A stretch of DNA of 64,000 nucleotides from Saprospiraceae bacterium (GCA_016717105.1 JADKGF010000002.1:62001-126000); one strand, 5' to 3'. Shown: positions 1 through 9,975, counted from the first letter of the stretch. Program-made: numbers and translations. Notes: generated from the letters alone by a model not told the origin.

Positions 1-197
1 TCGTTTCATAATTTATCTCGCATCGGCTGATATGAAAATCGTGGGCAACCTTATTTCCTATATATGGATTTAACAATAATGAGATGATCAAAATAAAACT
101 TTGCATAAATATGAAACTGAAAAGACAGCAAATAAGTTTCTATAAATGAGGCAATAGAATAAAAATGACTTTTAAAATTAATTAAATTAGTACAAAA

Positions 198-690
198 ATG
201 ACATTAGAGATACGATTACGTAATTTATTTTATATGTATCAATTTTCATTAATTTGGATTGTTTTTATAATTGTTTTTCCTATTTTGGGAAGCAATAAGG
301 ACCTTCCACCTACCTATATAATTATTGCTTTATATATTATTATTATTATACTTTCCATTATTTTATCTTAATATATTAAGGAAATTTTATGGAATGGATA
401 AGTTAAAAAAAATAGTAATCAGCGATAGAATCGAATTTTATAACAATGAAATATAAATTGGGTCGTTTTCACTTCAAGAGATCAAATCAATAGTTTATTA
501 TAAACCGCTTACTTTTAAAATCGGGGATATTTATAAGTTATCATTTACTTTACCTAATGGTGAGAATTATACTATTACTTCAATCATGTTTAAAAATTCT
601 GATGAATTTGAATTATTTTGTAATTATTTTCCGCAGGATGTATTTAAACCTATGTATGTTAAATTAGATAAAATATTAAGTGACAATTAA
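198..690 (+). pseudogene. Broken two-TM protein with PH-like domain
   Basis: A 57-codon frame (198-371) encodes two hydrophobic segments, roughly residues 16-31 and 40-56, joined by a polar loop. It stops at 369-371, but the next frame is open from there to 690 and reads as a small beta-rich, PH-like domain of about 100 residues. Deleting one T from the TTTT run at 361-364 joins both parts. A further in-frame TAA sits at 454-456. Two helices followed by a PH-like fold is a common bacterial layout, so I read one decayed gene of about 160 codons rather than two genes. The domain call rests on residue pattern only. The alternative is a stand-alone 57-residue membrane protein plus junk. Confidence 0.5.
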
Positions 691-941
691 TTTGCACATC
701 TCTAATCTCGACATAGAATATTTTAACAATGCCAATTTACACGATTATTAGCTAATTTGAGACAAAAAATTATTGATAGACTACAACATTCTTCTTCACA
801 AGTAACACATAGATATCATTGTACTTATTTCCATATAATGGAACATCAACATCTAAGATATCCGAATTTTGGAAAATATTTTTTGTAAAAAATTTGTAAT
901 ATATTGAATGTCAGCATATTAAAACAGTGGTATGTTAATTG

Positions 942-977
942 GATTTGGTGTATCAAATTAATGATATACACCAAATC
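942..977. promoter_or_regulatory. 12-bp inverted repeat upstream of protease gene
   Basis: The arms gatttggtgtat (942-953) and atacaccaaatc (966-977) are exact reverse complements with a 12-base loop. The structure lies about 50 bases before the subtilisin-like gene and is followed by an A/T-rich tract. It could be an operator or a leader hairpin. The rest of the 338 bases between 690 and 1029 is AT-rich, with no further gene or motif I can support. Confidence 0.35.
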
Positions 978-1028
978 TCCTTTAAAAAAGTGATTTTTAT
1001 TTTTTTAAACATATAAAACAAATTTTTT

Positions 1029-2261
1029 ATGAACTCCAAATTTTTTTTATCAGTTGTAATCTTTGCTATATTAATATTAGCAAGTTGTAGTGATGATCAA
1101 GTATTAAACACTGATGTGGGTGATACCATCAAGCAAGAGCATTCACAAAATGCCAACTTTATCCCGAACCAATACATAGTTGTATTAAAGAATGATGCAT
1201 TGAAAAATATCGATGCTAGATATGTAAATCAAGACAATTACGATCAATTGAAACAAGAATTTCAATCAGAGGTACATGGCTTCTTATCCGAAAAAAGAAT
1301 TCAGATCACACAGCCTAACGAGGTTTTCATCAAAGTATTAAAAGGGTTTTCTGCAACACTTACGCCATCTGAACTATTAGCCTTGCAAGGAGACAGAAGG
1401 GTAGATTTTATAGAGCAAGAGCAAGTAATCACTGTGGAAGGCAACCAATCACTCGCCGTGAGCTGTGCTGATAATCTGTCTGAAATAGTACCATGCGGTG
1501 TAACAAAAGTCCAAGGTGGTATGCCATATACAGGTGGTAAAAAAGCATTCATCATCGACACTGGAATCGACCTTAATCATGTGGACCTTCATGTAAGTAA
1601 TTCATTGAAATTTAATGCCTTTAAAACTGGTCTTGAGAAAGGAAAACCGCAAGACTTACACGGACATGGCACTCATGTAGCGGGTATAGTAGGTGCGATA
1701 GCTAATAATAATAAAGGTGTAGTAGGCGTAGCAGCTGGTGTAGAACTGGTAGCTGTAAAAGTATTGAATAAATATGGCTCTGGCTCACTAGCTGGTGTAG
1801 TTTCAGGAATCGACTATGTAGCATCTCATGGTGAAGCGGGAGATGTTGCGAATATGAGCTTAGGTGGAGGTATCTCCTCCACGTTAGACCTTGCGGTATT
1901 CAATGCTTCAAGCAATGGAATATGGTTTACATTAGCTGCGGGCAACAGTGCCAGCGACGCTAATTTCACATCACCTGCTAGAATAAACGGACCTTATATC
2001 CTTACCATCTCTGCGGCTAACTGTAGTGGTAGTTTTGCAAGCTTTTCTAACTGGGGTAATCCTCCAGTGGACTCTGCTGCACCAGGGGTAAATGTTTGCT
2101 CTACTTATCTCAATAATGGTTACATTAGTTTCTCTGGTACATCTATGGCTGCACCACATGCTGCAGGCGTATTATTACAAACAAACGGTGCTCCACAATC
2201 TTGCGATCAAGTCACCAATGATCCAGATGGCAATCCTGATAATTTGATATGTATCTACTAA
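1029..2261 (+). CDS. Subtilisin-like serine peptidase (S8), lipoprotein
   Basis: Likely an exported, lipid-anchored subtilase that hydrolyses proteins outside the inner membrane. The N-terminus is a type II signal with lipobox LASC (Cys20). Residues about 48-135 resemble the I9 inhibitor/chaperone prodomain (start QYIVVLKND). The catalytic domain follows with Asp177 in DTG, His213 in HGTHVAG, the oxyanion Asn306 in AAGN and nucleophile Ser372 in GTSMAAPHAAG. All four key residues are present, so the enzyme should be active. It ends shortly after the catalytic core, with no C-terminal sorting domain visible. It stands alone, about 235 bases from the next gene. The family is certain; the substrate is unknown. 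Confidence 0.93.
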   Translation: MNSKFFLSVVIFAILILASCSDDQVLNTDVGDTIKQEHSQNANFIPNQYIVVLKNDALKNIDARYVNQDNYDQLKQEFQSEVHGFLSEKRIQITQPNEVFIKVLKGFSATLTPSELLALQGDRRVDFIEQEQVITVEGNQSLAVSCADNLSEIVPCGVTKVQGGMPYTGGKKAFIIDTGIDLNHVDLHVSNSLKFNAFKTGLEKGKPQDLHGHGTHVAGIVGAIANNNKGVVGVAAGVELVAVKVLNKYGSGSLAGVVSGIDYVASHGEAGDVANMSLGGGISSTLDLAVFNASSNGIWFTLAAGNSASDANFTSPARINGPYILTISAANCSGSFASFSNWGNPPVDSAAPGVNVCSTYLNNGYISFSGTSMAAPHAAGVLLQTNGAPQSCDQVTNDPDGNPDNLICIY

Positions 2262-2436
2262 TATTAAATTTACAATTTCACAACTAATAACTAGAGCATT
2301 TTGTCTAAGTATTTAAACACAATGCAAAAATTTCAGAGGTAGGCCGAAATCTTACTCTCTTTTTTATTAAAGCTAAAATGGAATGACTTCAGGAATTTTT
2401 TGACTGCAACCTTGATCATCCACGATACGTATTGTG

Positions 2437-2444
2437 TATCTTTG
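2437..2444 (+). promoter_or_regulatory. Candidate -7 element TATCTTTG
   Basis: Exact match to TAnnTTTG, the -7 element of the primary sigma factor in Bacteroidota. A TTG lies 22 bases upstream (2412-2414). It would place transcription start near 2450, about 45 bases before the lipoprotein gene at 2497. Confidence 0.45.
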
Positions 2445-2496
2445 TTCTTATGTTAAGTGGTTCTTATTGACAACTTTGAGCTAGATACAAAATTTT

Positions 2497-3114
2497 ATGA
2501 AAATGGCAATGAAATCGATTCTTTTTCTGATGCTCTTAATCATGTTAAGTTGCTCTTCGATATCGACTAATTTTAAGGTTCAATCAGACATGAGGGAGAT
2601 TAATTTCAAATGTAATGAAGACAATCATAATATAGAAAACTATACATTATTTGACATTTTTATGGATACATCTATTAGTTTGCAAGTAATAAATATAAGT
2701 AACGATGAGTTGTACTTTTTTCATGATAAAACATTTGTAATTCCATATTACAAGCCATACAAGGCATATCCATCCAAAGACGATCAGACAATTATCAAGT
2801 ATTTTGATGAAAATAAAAATGAAATTTTTGGCAGGTTTAGTACAGTTTATCTTGACTCATCTTCTGTTAATCAAGAGTACTTTAAGCCGACATTTGTCGA
2901 TACTACTACATACAAAATTATGAAATCAGATACTTTAACTATTAGCCAAAAAGTAATGCTTCCTTATTTCAGAGATTTATTATTTATAACACTTAATCAA
3001 GATGATTGTAGTCGAATTAGATATATTAAATTTTGTCTGACTAAAGGGAAAAAAAAGAAGAATGAACTATTTGGAATATCTTGTAGTGAGTTTATTACAG
3101 TAAAACAAAAGTAA
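2497..3114 (+). CDS. Hypothetical lipoprotein
   Basis: 205 residues that I cannot assign to a family. The N-terminus is a short hydrophobic stretch ending in IMLSC, a type II lipoprotein signal with Cys19 as the lipidated residue, so the mature protein is probably membrane-anchored in the envelope. The rest is soluble, rich in Tyr, Asp and Lys, and ends in a basic tail (KKKKNE region). Met3 or Met5 could also be the start; all keep the signal peptide. It has its own candidate promoter and a hairpin terminator between it and the convergent dnaK. Confidence 0.7.
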   Translation: MKMAMKSILFLMLLIMLSCSSISTNFKVQSDMREINFKCNEDNHNIENYTLFDIFMDTSISLQVINISNDELYFFHDKTFVIPYYKPYKAYPSKDDQTIIKYFDENKNEIFGRFSTVYLDSSSVNQEYFKPTFVDTTTYKIMKSDTLTISQKVMLPYFRDLLFITLNQDDCSRIRYIKFCLTKGKKKKNELFGISCSEFITVKQK

Positions 3115-3129
3115 TTCCTACCAACAAAA

Positions 3130-3159
3130 AAGCCGAAAAACACTACTGCTTTTCGGCTT
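3130..3159. terminator. Bidirectional hairpin terminator
   Basis: The 10-base arms aagccgaaaa and ttttcggctt pair perfectly around a 10-base loop. The stem has A on one side and T on the other, so it can act for the lipoprotein gene on the left and for dnaK on the right. Confidence 0.8.
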
Positions 3160-3183
3160 CTAAAACCTATTATTAACTAACGC

Positions 3184-5112
3184 TTACTTTTTGTCTCCAA
3201 CTTCTTCAAACTCTACATCTGTCACATCTTCGCCAGTAGTGCCTCCAGTATTGCCACCACCAGCATTAGCACCAAAGTCAGCAGCACCAGGGTCTGATCC
3301 AGCACCATTTTGTTGAGCTTGGTAAATGTCTTGCGAAGCAGCTTGCCATGCAGCATTCATCGTTTCGGATGCTTGATCTATTTTTGCAAAATCCTGCAAT
3401 TTATGGGCTTCTTTTAATTCACCCAATGCGGATTCTATGGCTGCTTTTTTGTCTGCAGGTATCTTATCACCGATTTCCTTAAGTTGTTTTTCTGTCTGGA
3501 AAATAAGACCATCGGCCATATTGAGCTTCTCTGCTTTTTCTTTTGCTTGTTTGTCAGCATCAGCATTGGCTGCGGCTTCTGCTTTCATCTTAGCTATTTC
3601 TTCTTGTGACAAGCCTGTAGAAGCCTCAATTCTGATATTTTGCTCCTTGCCTGTACCTTTATCTTTAGCCGCTACTTTCAGGATACCATTGGCATCCATA
3701 TCAAATGTAACTTCGATCTGCGGTATGCCTCTTGGTGCAGGTGGTATTCCGTCAAGGATAAATCTACCCACACTTCTGTTATCTCTTGCCATTGGTCTTT
3801 CACCTTGTAAAATATGGATTTCTACACTTGGTTGATTGTCGGCGGCTGTAGAGTATGTTTTGGTCTTTTTTGTAGGAATGGTACTATTTGATTCGATCAC
3901 GATGTCAAAAACATTACCCATAGTCTCAATACCTAAAGAAAGCGGCGTCACATCAAGCAATAATACGTCCTTCATATCTCCGCTCAATACTCCACCTTGG
4001 ATAGATGCACCCAAAGCCACTACTTCATCCGGATTGACACTTCTGTTTGGTTTTTTGCCAAAGAAATCTTCTACTGCTTGTTGAATAGCCGGAATACGTG
4101 TAGATCCACCAACCAAAATAACTTCGTCAATATTGCTTTTTGACAAGCCTGCATCTTTCAATGCATCTTCACATGGTTTTAATGTTCTTTTTATTAGGCT
4201 ATCAGCCAAACTTTCGAACTTCGCTCTAGAGAGCTTCATCACCAAGTGTTTTGGCACGCCATCGACAGCTGTCACATAAGGCAAATTGATTTCTGTTTCT
4301 GCCGATGAAGATAATTCTATTTTTGCTTTTTCAGCAGCGTCTTTGATACGTTGGAGTGACATTGGGTCTTTACGCAAATCAACATTTTCTTGTGCTTTGA
4401 ACTCATCTGCCAACCAATCTATAATCACTTGGTCGAAGTCATCTCCACCTAAGTGTGTATCACCATTGGTTGATTTTACTTCAAAAACGCCATCTCCTAG
4501 TTCTAGGATCGAAATATCAAAAGTACCACCACCAAGGTCAAATACTGCAATGGTTGAATCTTGGTGTTTTTTGTCAAGACCATAAGCCAACGCTGCTGCT
4601 GTAGGCTCATTGATGATACGTTGTACTTTAAGTCCTGCTATTTCGCCAGCTTCTTTAGTAGCTTGACGCTGAGAGTCATTGAAATATGCAGGTACAGTGA
4701 TGACAGCTTCGGTTACTTCTTGACCTAAGAAGTCTTCAGCTGTTTTCTTCATTTTCTGAAGCACCATAGCTGATATTTCTTGAGGCGTATATAATCTGCC
4801 GTCGATATCTATTCTTACGGTGTCATTGTCACCTTTTACTGTTTTGTATGCTACTCTTGCTGCTTCTTTGCCTACTTCGCTAAATCGGTTACCCATAAAT
4901 CTTTTGATAGATGCTATCGTCCTTGTCGGATTGGTGATAGCCTGTCTTTTGGCTGGATCGCCTATTTTTCTTTCGCCATTGTCAAGAAATGCTACAATAG
5001 ATGGTGTAGTTCTTCTACCTTCTTCATTGGCAATTACTACAGGCTCGTTGCCTTCCATGACAGCGACGCATGAGTTGGTTGTTCCTAAGTCTATACCTAT
5101 TATTTTACCCAT
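3184..5112 (-). CDS. dnaK: Chaperone protein DnaK (Hsp70)
   Basis: ATP-dependent chaperone that binds exposed hydrophobic segments of client proteins in the cytosol, working with DnaJ and GrpE (not in this window). It is full length at 642 residues. The nucleotide domain starts with IGIDLGTTNS and contains DLGGGTFD and the IINEPTAAALAYG segment. The interdomain linker DVLLLDVTPLSLG leads into the substrate-binding domain and an alpha-helical lid. The C-terminus has a Gly-rich tail ending FEEVGDKK, a variant of the usual acidic end. It is transcribed alone and convergent with the preceding lipoprotein gene. No CIRCE-type repeat was seen in the 166 bases upstream. Confidence 0.98.
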   Translation of the reverse strand: MGKIIGIDLGTTNSCVAVMEGNEPVVIANEEGRRTTPSIVAFLDNGERKIGDPAKRQAITNPTRTIASIKRFMGNRFSEVGKEAARVAYKTVKGDNDTVRIDIDGRLYTPQEISAMVLQKMKKTAEDFLGQEVTEAVITVPAYFNDSQRQATKEAGEIAGLKVQRIINEPTAAALAYGLDKKHQDSTIAVFDLGGGTFDISILELGDGVFEVKSTNGDTHLGGDDFDQVIIDWLADEFKAQENVDLRKDPMSLQRIKDAAEKAKIELSSSAETEINLPYVTAVDGVPKHLVMKLSRAKFESLADSLIKRTLKPCEDALKDAGLSKSNIDEVILVGGSTRIPAIQQAVEDFFGKKPNRSVNPDEVVALGASIQGGVLSGDMKDVLLLDVTPLSLGIETMGNVFDIVIESNSTIPTKKTKTYSTAADNQPSVEIHILQGERPMARDNRSVGRFILDGIPPAPRGIPQIEVTFDMDANGILKVAAKDKGTGKEQNIRIEASTGLSQEEIAKMKAEAAANADADKQAKEKAEKLNMADGLIFQTEKQLKEIGDKIPADKKAAIESALGELKEAHKLQDFAKIDQASETMNAAWQAASQDIYQAQQNGAGSDPGAADFGANAGGGNTGGTTGEDVTDVEFEEVGDKK

Positions 5113-5278
5113 TTTTTATAATTGTATTTTATTTTTAATGATTATTTTTTTTGTTAACACAATTATATAGTCAATCTATATGCCAATGCATAAAATCAGG
5201 GTCTGTTCAATTTTTGACTGTCAAAATTGTACAGAATTAGGAAATATAGTCTGATGTGTCTGACAGTTCGTCAGTTTC

Positions 5279-6301
5279 TTATTGGAAATTCAGCTTCTTG
5301 GTGATAATGCCCGAACGTAGTGAATCTAACGATGGTTTGCTCAAAGTCATACCACTTCGAAAGAATTGTGTTTTTGACGAAAAGATCCCACGTGCATCAT
5401 TTGACATATTGCTATATACAGGTACTTCACCGCTTGAAGTGATACCTATATTGGCAAGACCAATATTGATATAATCCTTGATAGGTTGACCACCAGAAAT
5501 AATTTTGATAGAAATGTCTTTAAAATATCTGCTCACTTGATTTCCAGATTCATTTGGAGAAAGCGAACCGGCAAGAAATTCATAAAAAGCCTTTCCTCTC
5601 GTACCTAGACTATAACTATTCGAACTACCAGATTTTTCAGAATAACCAGAAGTAAGTGTCCAGTCCAACGACCTTGCGGTGGTTACGCCATTCTTAGTTT
5701 CGTCAAAATTGATTACAAGGATGACATCATGGATCACGGAATTTTCATCAGGATACCAGACGATTTGGAATTCTGAATTATACCCAAAACTCATAGTTCC
5801 AGGTTTTGGACCGACGTCATCTTTTGCATCAGATAATGGTGTCAGTATCTTTGTGGATGATTCAGTTAGTATATTACCGTCATTTTTTGCTACAACCAAT
5901 TTGTATTCTTGTTTAGGTACAAATGCGAGCTCATTTCTAGTGATTTTATACAAATAATTAGGTGAATTTGCAAAAATACCTGAATCTCTTTTATATCCTT
6001 CTTTGTTACCATCTACACGCTGTAGTGGATATTCTTTGCCAGATGAGACGTGTCTGAGTTTGACTGATATATTTTCAAAATACAAATTTGCAGGATCAAG
6101 GGCCAAGGTGCTTGCGCTTATATTTTCGTCTACAAATGCCTTCTCCACTCTGATATATGTAGCAGTATCCTGAGAAGATAAAATACCATAAACCACAGGA
6201 ATCTCAGTCTGACCTTCAGTGACTTGAAATTCATTGGAGCAACCTATGTTAACTAATACTATGCTTATCAATATTAAAATAATATGTGTAAACTTCATCA
6301 T
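5279..6301 (-). CDS. Hypothetical lipoprotein (DUF4249-like pattern)
   Basis: 340 residues with a type II signal peptide ending NIGC (Cys21), so a likely envelope lipoprotein. The start of the mature chain (IPVVYGILSSQDTATYIRV) resembles the beta-rich lipoproteins of unknown function common in Bacteroidota (DUF4249-type), but I cannot confirm membership. No catalytic motif is visible. Met1 and Met2 are both possible starts. It is flanked by dnaK (same strand, 166 bases) and divergent tpiA, with no evident operon. Confidence 0.65.
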   Translation of the reverse strand: MMKFTHIILILISIVLVNIGCSNEFQVTEGQTEIPVVYGILSSQDTATYIRVEKAFVDENISASTLALDPANLYFENISVKLRHVSSGKEYPLQRVDGNKEGYKRDSGIFANSPNYLYKITRNELAFVPKQEYKLVVAKNDGNILTESSTKILTPLSDAKDDVGPKPGTMSFGYNSEFQIVWYPDENSVIHDVILVINFDETKNGVTTARSLDWTLTSGYSEKSGSSNSYSLGTRGKAFYEFLAGSLSPNESGNQVSRYFKDISIKIISGGQPIKDYINIGLANIGITSSGEVPVYSNMSNDARGIFSSKTQFFRSGMTLSKPSLDSLRSGIITKKLNFQ

Positions 6302-6423
6302 GCTTGTATTAAAATTGGGTGCAAAATTACACTAAATTTTTGGACTTTTGTAGGATGCATACTAAAGTACCTATATTTGGAATCAAAGTGTCTCATAAAC
6401 GACTTTTACAAGAATAATATTTT

Positions 6424-6431
6424 TACTTTTG
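6424..6431 (+). promoter_or_regulatory. tpiA -7 element TACTTTTG
   Basis: Exact TAnnTTTG match 22 bases before the tpiA start codon, giving a leader of only about 15 bases. No clear -33 TTTG at the usual 19-base spacing. Confidence 0.55.
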
Positions 6432-6452
6432 TAGCTTAAAATTTAAAAGGTC

Positions 6453-7208
6453 ATGGCAAGAAAACAAATCGCGGCAGGAAACTGGAAGATGAACACAACG
6501 ATAAGCGAAGGAGTAGAATTGGCACAAGCCATTGCATCCGCTCAGAGAAGTGACCAGACATTGACGATATTGGGTGTACCATTTACACATATTTACCCTT
6601 TACAAAAGAAAATAAAAGCTAGCAGTAAAATTTTATTAGCTGCCCAAAATTGCCATCACCTTAAATCTGGTGCTTACACAGGCGAGATTTCTCCGACAAT
6701 GCTTGCTGCAATGAAAGTGCCTTATGTAATCCTTGGCCATTCTGAAAGAAGAGAATATAACCACGAGGACAACGCACTTTTATCCTTGAAACTCAGGGCA
6801 GCTTTGGATTCTGGATTGAAAGTTATATTTTGTTGTGGTGAAGCCTTGGATATCAGAAAGTCTGGCGAACATATATCTTATGTAAAATCTCAACTTGCTG
6901 CCTCGATATTTCACTTGTCTGCACAAGAAATGAAAAATATTGTCATCGCATATGAACCAATATGGGCTATTGGCACTGGAGAAACGGCTTCACCAGCACA
7001 AGCTCAAGAAATGCATGAAGCGATTAGGAAAATGTTGCTCAAGCAATTTGGCAAAAGAGTAGCCGAAAATACCAGCATCTTATATGGAGGATCAGTGAAG
7101 GCTTCGAATGCCAAAGAAATATTCGGACAGCCTGATGTTGATGGTGGATTGGTTGGTGGCGCTTCGCTCAATGCTGCAGAATTTGTGCAGATAATTAATG
7201 CTTTTTGA
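6453..7208 (+). CDS. tpiA: Triosephosphate isomerase
   Basis: Interconverts dihydroxyacetone phosphate and glyceraldehyde 3-phosphate in glycolysis and gluconeogenesis. It is full length at 251 residues, a TIM barrel. Active-site residues are visible: Asn10 and Lys12 (AGNWKMN), electrophilic His96 (GHSERR), catalytic Glu168 (AYEPIWAIGTG) and the phosphate-binding LYGGSV segment near the C-terminus. Divergent from the lipoprotein gene at 5279-6301, with its own promoter. Confidence 0.98.
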   Translation: MARKQIAAGNWKMNTTISEGVELAQAIASAQRSDQTLTILGVPFTHIYPLQKKIKASSKILLAAQNCHHLKSGAYTGEISPTMLAAMKVPYVILGHSERREYNHEDNALLSLKLRAALDSGLKVIFCCGEALDIRKSGEHISYVKSQLAASIFHLSAQEMKNIVIAYEPIWAIGTGETASPAQAQEMHEAIRKMLLKQFGKRVAENTSILYGGSVKASNAKEIFGQPDVDGGLVGGASLNAAEFVQIINAF

Positions 7209-7358
7209 TCTAAATAGATAGATTGGGATACAAACATACCATGTTTCCCTTATAAAAAAGTTAATGTCCTTGTTAAAATGTCTTAAGACCGATTACAATT
7301 TGCTTGGATTGTGGTTATATTAGCATCATATTACCGATGTAAATAAAATTTTAATAAG

Positions 7359-7892
7359 ATGAAAACACTTTTTTCTATCCTAGTTCTAGCAACCATTATT
7401 TCTTGTGCGCCATCACTTAGTTATTACACACAAAATACCCACGATTCGTTGGTGAGAGATGACTCAGATCCTGGCAAGATTCAATTTTATGTATCCAATG
7501 ATATCATACTCTGGCGTGAGATATCCAAGGGAGAATCAACGATAAGCAATGGCAAAATCAAAATGGTCAATGGCCGTGAAGTAGAAGAAGTAATCATAAA
7601 GCGTGGTACGCCGGGAGTTTATTTATTTTCACCACAAAAGAAACAATACGCTATTTGTTTTGATCCTAATGATGATTCAAAATATCTGATATTTGGTCCA
7701 TTAGAAAAAACAGGAGATAGATATGTATTATTGGCCAAAGAATGGGACAGACGTAAAGGCAAAGTTACCTACGGTGATAAAGTATATAATACATCTGCTG
7801 AAAGTGCATTTGCCTATCTGATGGCATCTGTCACCAAAACAAAAAACACAAGGGTGAGTTCCGATACGCCTAGTGGTCGAAAAGTACAGTGA
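7359..7892 (+). CDS. Hypothetical lipoprotein
   Basis: 177 residues of unknown function. The signal peptide ends with IISC (Cys16), a lipobox. The mature domain is soluble, alternating charged and aromatic residues in a beta-like pattern, with a Lys/Arg-rich C-terminus. No family recognised. It lies 150 bases after tpiA and convergent with the methyltransferase-like gene, so probably monocistronic. Confidence 0.65.
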   Translation: MKTLFSILVLATIISCAPSLSYYTQNTHDSLVRDDSDPGKIQFYVSNDIILWREISKGESTISNGKIKMVNGREVEEVIIKRGTPGVYLFSPQKKQYAICFDPNDDSKYLIFGPLEKTGDRYVLLAKEWDRRKGKVTYGDKVYNTSAESAFAYLMASVTKTKNTRVSSDTPSGRKVQ

Positions 7893-7923
7893 CGATTTCT
7901 AAGAATAAAAGAAAGGATAATTT

Positions 7924-8607
7924 TTATTTCTGCTCTAGCCAAGATTTGTCATTGATCATCATCATGTTTTTGGCTACTTGAAGAGGCAGACTTTGTGCGA
8001 ATACCTTTGAAAATACGTTGTCATAATATTGTTGTGCAGATTTTTTGTCAGAAGATAAGAATGCAAGATGATTGTAAATCAACAATCCTGATGGTTGGAG
8101 CAAATCTTTTGTAGCTTCTAGAAATTCGGTAGTAAGAAAAACCTCCGGAATCTTATCATCGACAAAAATGTCTATACAAATCATGTCATACATCATTCCC
8201 GATTGTACGACATATGACCAAGCATCAGCCTGCACCATTTCTATTTCAGAAGTCAGTTCATTTAGCATATATTTAGATGCGAGATAGATCACGGCATCAT
8301 CTATTTCGACACCAGTATAGGCATATTTTTTATAGAATTTTTTTTCTAGCATATATGGAATGCTTCCCAAACCAAAACCCAAAATAAGGACATTTTTAAT
8401 TGGAGCACGTTCGAATTGTAATTGTGCAAAACAATCCCTGAAATTGTCATATTTATCAGCATACGAATAAATGGCATTGGGTGTACAGAGTTGATATCTA
8501 CCATGAGATATTAGAACTTCCAATGTTTCGTTATAATCTGACGTAACAGACTCTATATGAACATCTGTAATGTAACTAATCAATCGCTGCACCAAAGATG
8601 GCTTCAT
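7924..8607 (-). CDS. SAM-dependent methyltransferase/spermidine synthase-like protein
   Basis: 227 residues with a Rossmann-like class I methyltransferase fold. The glycine motif LILGFGLGSIPYML (about residues 73-86) is followed by an acidic strand end GVEIDD and by VQADAW and CIDIFVDD, the order seen in spermidine-synthase-like proteins. I do not see enough of the polyamine site to call spermidine synthase. Its start overlaps the aminotransferase stop by 4 bases (ATGA type), so the two are translationally coupled and may act in one pathway, for example on an amino-acid-derived amine. That link is inferred from coupling only. Confidence 0.7.
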   Translation of the reverse strand: MKPSLVQRLISYITDVHIESVTSDYNETLEVLISHGRYQLCTPNAIYSYADKYDNFRDCFAQLQFERAPIKNVLILGFGLGSIPYMLEKKFYKKYAYTGVEIDDAVIYLASKYMLNELTSEIEMVQADAWSYVVQSGMMYDMICIDIFVDDKIPEVFLTTEFLEATKDLLQPSGLLIYNHLAFLSSDKKSAQQYYDNVFSKVFAQSLPLQVAKNMMMINDKSWLEQK

Positions 8608-9812
8608 ATTTTTTTCAGATTATTGGTCATGACGCTATCCATGGCATTCAGAATTTTCTCCACGCCTTCTCTTATCTGATCTGGTGTGATGATAAGTGGC
8701 GGCGCAATTCTAAAAGATTCGTTATCAAACAAGAAATAATCTATCAATACACCATTGTCTATAGCCTTATCTATAATAGGTGTAAGCAAGGAAGTATCAA
8801 CAAGTTGCACTGACATCATAAGCCCAGATGAACGCACTGATTTTATCAAAGGATGCTTTAATAAGGTGTGGAGCAATTTTTCTTTTTGTTCGACTTCGGC
8901 GACCATTGATTGAGATGTCAATACTTCCAACGTAGCCAATGCTGCCGCTACACATACAGGATGACCACCGAAAGTGGTGATATGACCTAAAGGTGGATTT
9001 TTGGCCAAGGTCAACATCAATTCTTTTTGTGCCACCAAAGCACCTATTGGCATACCGCCGCCCATAGCTTTAGCGATAAGCAAGATATCAGGTAAAACTT
9101 GGTATTTTTGGTGTGCAAATAAGCTACCTGTTCTACCAAAACCTGTTTGGATTTCGTCCAAGATCATCAAAGTGCCCGTTTCTTCACAACGCTTTTTTAC
9201 TTTTTGCAAGTAATCGTTTTGAGGTGGAATGATGCCGCCTTCAGCTTGGACAGGCTCTAAGATAACACAAGCTGTTTTTTCGGTTATAAATTGTAGATCA
9301 TCCGTATTATTAAATCTAATATGATTGACACCAGGTATCGTAGGAAGATAATTTCTAGTAAAGGCAAAATCACTCCTCAAACTTTCTGCCGCAATTGTAC
9401 TACCGTGATATGCTCCTGCACATGCTATAATTTCTGATCTGCCCGTGGCTTTGCGTGCCAGTTTTAAGGCCGCTTCTACGGCTTCTGATCCGCTATTTAC
9501 AAAATAGACACTATCTAAACCATTATTTAGGATTTTGCTTAGTAAAGTGGCATATTGTACTTGTGGCAATTGGATATGTTCGCCATAAACCATGGTGTGC
9601 ATGTAAGTTTCAGCTTGCCTCTTGACAGCATCTACAACTGCTGGATGAGAATGCCCCAACGAACTCACAGAAATTCCCGAATTGAAATCAAGATATTTTT
9701 TATTATTAGGGCCGAAAATATACACGCCAGCCGCATGACTAACTTCTATACACATCGACATCTCACTTGTCTGTGCGACATGATCCAAATACAAATTTCT
9801 AATGGAAGACAT
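8604..9812 (-). CDS. Class III aminotransferase (acetylornithine/ornithine type)
   Basis: PLP enzyme of fold type I, class III, 402 residues, full length. Seen: NSGSEAVEAALKLAR (phosphate-binding region, about 106-120), CAGAYHGST, ILEPVQAEGG, LDEIQTGFGRTG with Asp219 contacting the PLP ring nitrogen, and the Schiff-base Lys248 in IAKAMGGGMPIG. The sequence fits acetylornithine, ornithine or a related omega-aminotransferase; the substrate cannot be settled here and no arginine genes flank it. First gene of a two-gene unit with the overlapping methyltransferase-like gene. Confidence 0.85.
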   Translation of the reverse strand: MSSIRNLYLDHVAQTSEMSMCIEVSHAAGVYIFGPNNKKYLDFNSGISVSSLGHSHPAVVDAVKRQAETYMHTMVYGEHIQLPQVQYATLLSKILNNGLDSVYFVNSGSEAVEAALKLARKATGRSEIIACAGAYHGSTIAAESLRSDFAFTRNYLPTIPGVNHIRFNNTDDLQFITEKTACVILEPVQAEGGIIPPQNDYLQKVKKRCEETGTLMILDEIQTGFGRTGSLFAHQKYQVLPDILLIAKAMGGGMPIGALVAQKELMLTLAKNPPLGHITTFGGHPVCVAAALATLEVLTSQSMVAEVEQKEKLLHTLLKHPLIKSVRSSGLMMSVQLVDTSLLTPIIDKAIDNGVLIDYFLFDNESFRIAPPLIITPDQIREGVEKILNAMDSVMTNNLKKI

Positions 9813-9826
9813 GGAATTTGTTTGTA

Positions 9827-9834
9827 CAAAGGTA
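9827..9834 (-). promoter_or_regulatory. Aminotransferase -7 element TACCTTTG
   Basis: Exact TAnnTTTG match on the minus strand, 14 bases before the aminotransferase start. It predicts a very short leader. Confidence 0.5.
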
Positions 9835-9975
9835 AGTAAAATTGAAATAAATTCCCTTAATATTAAACTTACATCAAATATTTGTTAACGAAAACCCAAC
9901 GTGCTTTTTCGTTATGAAAATTGTGCTTAATATTGTGATGAAATCTTTTTAACCTTATCTTAAAATTTAAAAAAA

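Noticed and set aside
2..73. Open frame at the window's left edge (23 codons)
   Set aside because: Too short and AT-rich; it could be the tail of a gene outside the window but nothing supports it.
3437..4585. Several long antisense ORFs over dnaK
   Set aside because: Shadows of a strongly coding frame; no independent evidence.
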